The translations under genes and the position numbers were made by a program. Shown here one piece after another: positions 4,588 to 5,938 of a stretch of 5,938 bases of DNA. Source of the stretch: DATFPK01 sp035264885 (GTDB lineage: Bacteria; Actinomycetota; Thermoleophilia; Solirubrobacterales; 70-9); contig DATFPK010000077.1 of assembly GCA_035264885.1 (NCBI GenBank), positions 1 through 5,938 of the forward strand, read 5' to 3'. The notes under the pieces were generated by a model. It was not told the DNA's origin. It saw only the letters and a program-made list of their open reading frames with translations, and made no database searches. Each line of letters starts with the position of its first letter. The first letter of the stretch is position 1.

Positions 4588-5938
4588 GCGCCGAGCTGGA
4601 GCAGGCCGCCCGCCGGACCGTCGAGGCGGCGACCGCCGGTGGCGCGAGCGAGGCGGAGGCCTGGGCGGAGGGCTCGCGCAGCCGGGAGGTCCGCGTTCAC
4701 GACGGGGATGTGGAGAGCCTGACCGAGGCCAGCGGCCGCGGCGTCGGTGTGCGGGCCTGGATCGGGACCCGGACCGGCTACGCGTACGGAACCGACCTCT
4801 CGGAGGCCGGGCTCGCAGAGCTGGGCGAGGCGGCAGTGGGTGCCGCGCGAGTCGCCGACGAGGACGAAAGCTCCGCGGCGCCCGAGCCCGCCGGTGAACA
4901 GGCTTCCCCGATCGAGGGGCTCCGCGACGACGGCGTCGCCCGTACGGGGACGGCCGAGGTGATCGACCTCGCCAAGGAGGTCGAGCGGGTGGCGCTCGGC
5001 CGCGACGACCGGGTGACCTCCGTGGAGGAGGTCGTCTACGTGGACGAGGACACGGATGCGGCGATCGCCACCTCGCGCGGCGTCTCGGGCACCTACGGCG
5101 CTTCCGTCGCCTACTCGTTCCTCCAGGCGATGGCGACGCAGGACGGCGAGGTGCAGACCGGCCTCGGCTTCGGGGTCGGGCGCTCCCCGGGTCAGCTCGA
5201 CGCGAAGGCCATCGGGGCCGATGCGGGCGATGAGGCCGCCTCGATGCTGGGCGCGACCAAGCCGCAGTCCCGGAGCTGCCCCGTGGTCCTCTCCGACCGC
5301 GTCACCGCGAGCTTCGTCGGCTTCATCGGCGGAGCCCTCTGCGCTGACGAGGTCCAGCGCGGCCGCTCTCCGTTCGCGGACCGGCTCGGCGACGAGCTGG
5401 CCTCGAGGGCCTTGGTCCTGGCGGACGACGGCACGGATCCCGGCGGCCTCGCGAGCGCTCCCTTCGACGGCGAGGGCACGCCGCGGGGACGCACTCCCCT
5501 CGTCGCGGAGGGGAAGCTGCTCGCCTACCTGCACGACAGCTACACCGCGCGGCGCGGAGGAGCGACCTCCACCGGCAACGCGTCGCGCTCCTCTTACCGC
5601 TCGCCTCCGTCGGTCAGCCCCTCGAACCTGATGCTCGAGCCCGGCGAGCTCACGCTCGAGCAGCTGATCGCCGAGGCCGCCGACGGCGTCTACATCACCG
5701 AGGTCGCCGGGCTCCACTCCGGCGTCAACCCCGTCACGGGGCGCTATTCGATCGGCGCCACGGGCCGCGCGATCCACGACGGCGCGCTCGGTGAGCCGCT
5801 GCGGGAGTTCACGATCGCCGGGGACCTGCTCGGCACCCTGGCGGCGGTGCAGGCGGTCGGATCGGAGACGCGCTGGGTCCCGTTCGGCGGGTCCGTGAAG
5901 ACCGCACCGATGCTGGTCGGCGAGATGGCGATCGGCGG
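4584..5938 (+). CDS. tldE: Metalloprotease partner subunit TldE/PmbA, truncated by window edge
   Basis: Partner subunit of TldD, paralogous to it but without zinc ligands. The TTG at 4584 overlaps the tldD TGA (TTGA) and has a run of six G nine bases upstream; translation begins MSAELEQAARRTVEAA, as expected for a PmbA N-terminus. From there 451 full codons run to the edge, ending MLVGEMAIGG, which resembles the usual last residues of the family, so probably only a codon or two and the stop are missing. Where TldD has F-HEMTGH-GLEADAVQKG, this protein has FVGFIGGALCADEVQRG (244-260): the His-Glu...His positions become Val-Gly...Gly. The C-terminal Cys ligand is also absent (WVPFGGSVKTAPM). 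Shared blocks include LLAYLHDSYTARRGG and TSTGNASRSSYRS, matching TldD at almost the same residue numbers (about 310-335). It contributes to the heterodimer and probably to substrate binding rather than metal catalysis. The older symbol is pmbA. Confidence 0.95.
   Translation, partial: MSAELEQAARRTVEAATAGGASEAEAWAEGSRSREVRVHDGDVESLTEASGRGVGVRAWIGTRTGYAYGTDLSEAGLAELGEAAVGAARVADEDESSAAPEPAGEQASPIEGLRDDGVARTGTAEVIDLAKEVERVALGRDDRVTSVEEVVYVDEDTDAAIATSRGVSGTYGASVAYSFLQAMATQDGEVQTGLGFGVGRSPGQLDAKAIGADAGDEAASMLGATKPQSRSCPVVLSDRVTASFVGFIGGALCADEVQRGRSPFADRLGDELASRALVLADDGTDPGGLASAPFDGEGTPRGRTPLVAEGKLLAYLHDSYTARRGGATSTGNASRSSYRSPPSVSPSNLMLEPGELTLEQLIAEAADGVYITEVAGLHSGVNPVTGRYSIGATGRAIHDGALGEPLREFTIAGDLLGTLAAVQAVGSETRWVPFGGSVKTAPMLVGEMAIG

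Noticed and set aside
5056..5631. 191-residue Arg/Ser-rich open frame on the plus strand inside tldE
   Set aside because: Out of frame with tldE, whose family motifs continue unbroken through this stretch; low-complexity composition.
4374..5777. 467-residue open frame on the minus strand opposite tldD and tldE
   Set aside because: It lies antisense to two firm family members, is rich in Arg/Gly/Asp/Ala with no recognisable domain, and is the expected by-product of strong GC bias at third codon positions.
1..5938. Insertion sequence, CRISPR array, tRNA, riboswitch, toxin-antitoxin or RiPP modification genes
   Set aside because: I found no terminal repeats with a transposase, no regularly spaced repeats, no cloverleaf, and no modifying enzymes. 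TldD/TldE alone do not indicate a peptide natural product cluster, since they are widespread housekeeping proteins.

Overview
The window is a compact stretch of chromosome from a high-GC bacterium. Coding triplets end in G or C in roughly nine of ten cases, GTG and TTG starts are common, and most neighbouring genes overlap by four bases. The gene content (RNase PH followed by the RdgB-type pyrophosphatase, and a TldD/TldE pair) together with the codon bias points to an actinomycete-like organism. A deep-branching class such as Thermoleophilia is plausible, but this is inference from composition and layout, not a match. I see no insertion sequence, CRISPR array, tRNA or rRNA, and no sign of recent transfer.

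Left half (1-2380, plus strand). A short leader with a small hairpin precedes a three-gene set: rph (3'-end RNA trimming), an rdgB-type non-canonical purine NTP pyrophosphatase, and a cation diffusion facilitator (CDF) whose metal-site residues suggest zinc export. rph and rdgB are 16 bases apart; rdgB and the CDF gene overlap by GTGA. A perfect 7-bp hairpin that begins inside the CDF stop codon closes the unit.

Middle (2381-2560). This stretch looks intergenic but holds a minus-strand gene for a 46-residue, very hydrophobic protein with a GTG start. It converges on the CDF gene, sharing the hairpin, and diverges from the next plus-strand gene across only 21 bases. That gap contains an AT-rich island that can be read as a -10 element in both directions, so both messages may be leaderless or nearly so.

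Right half (2559-5938, plus strand). Four tightly joined genes: a Roadblock/LC7-like 120-residue protein, an unrecognised basic 78-residue protein, tldD (zinc metalloprotease subunit with HExxxH and a downstream Cys) and tldE/pmbA (paralogous subunit without the metal ligands). tldE starts at a TTG overlapping the tldD stop and runs off the right edge, probably only a few codons short of its end. TldD and TldE should form one protease; the two small proteins ahead of them may be partners or substrates, but that rests on position only.

No stretch above 300 bases lacks a gene. The window is mainly housekeeping; the less ordinary parts are the 46-residue membrane protein, its shared promoter, and the two small genes heading the tldD-tldE operon.
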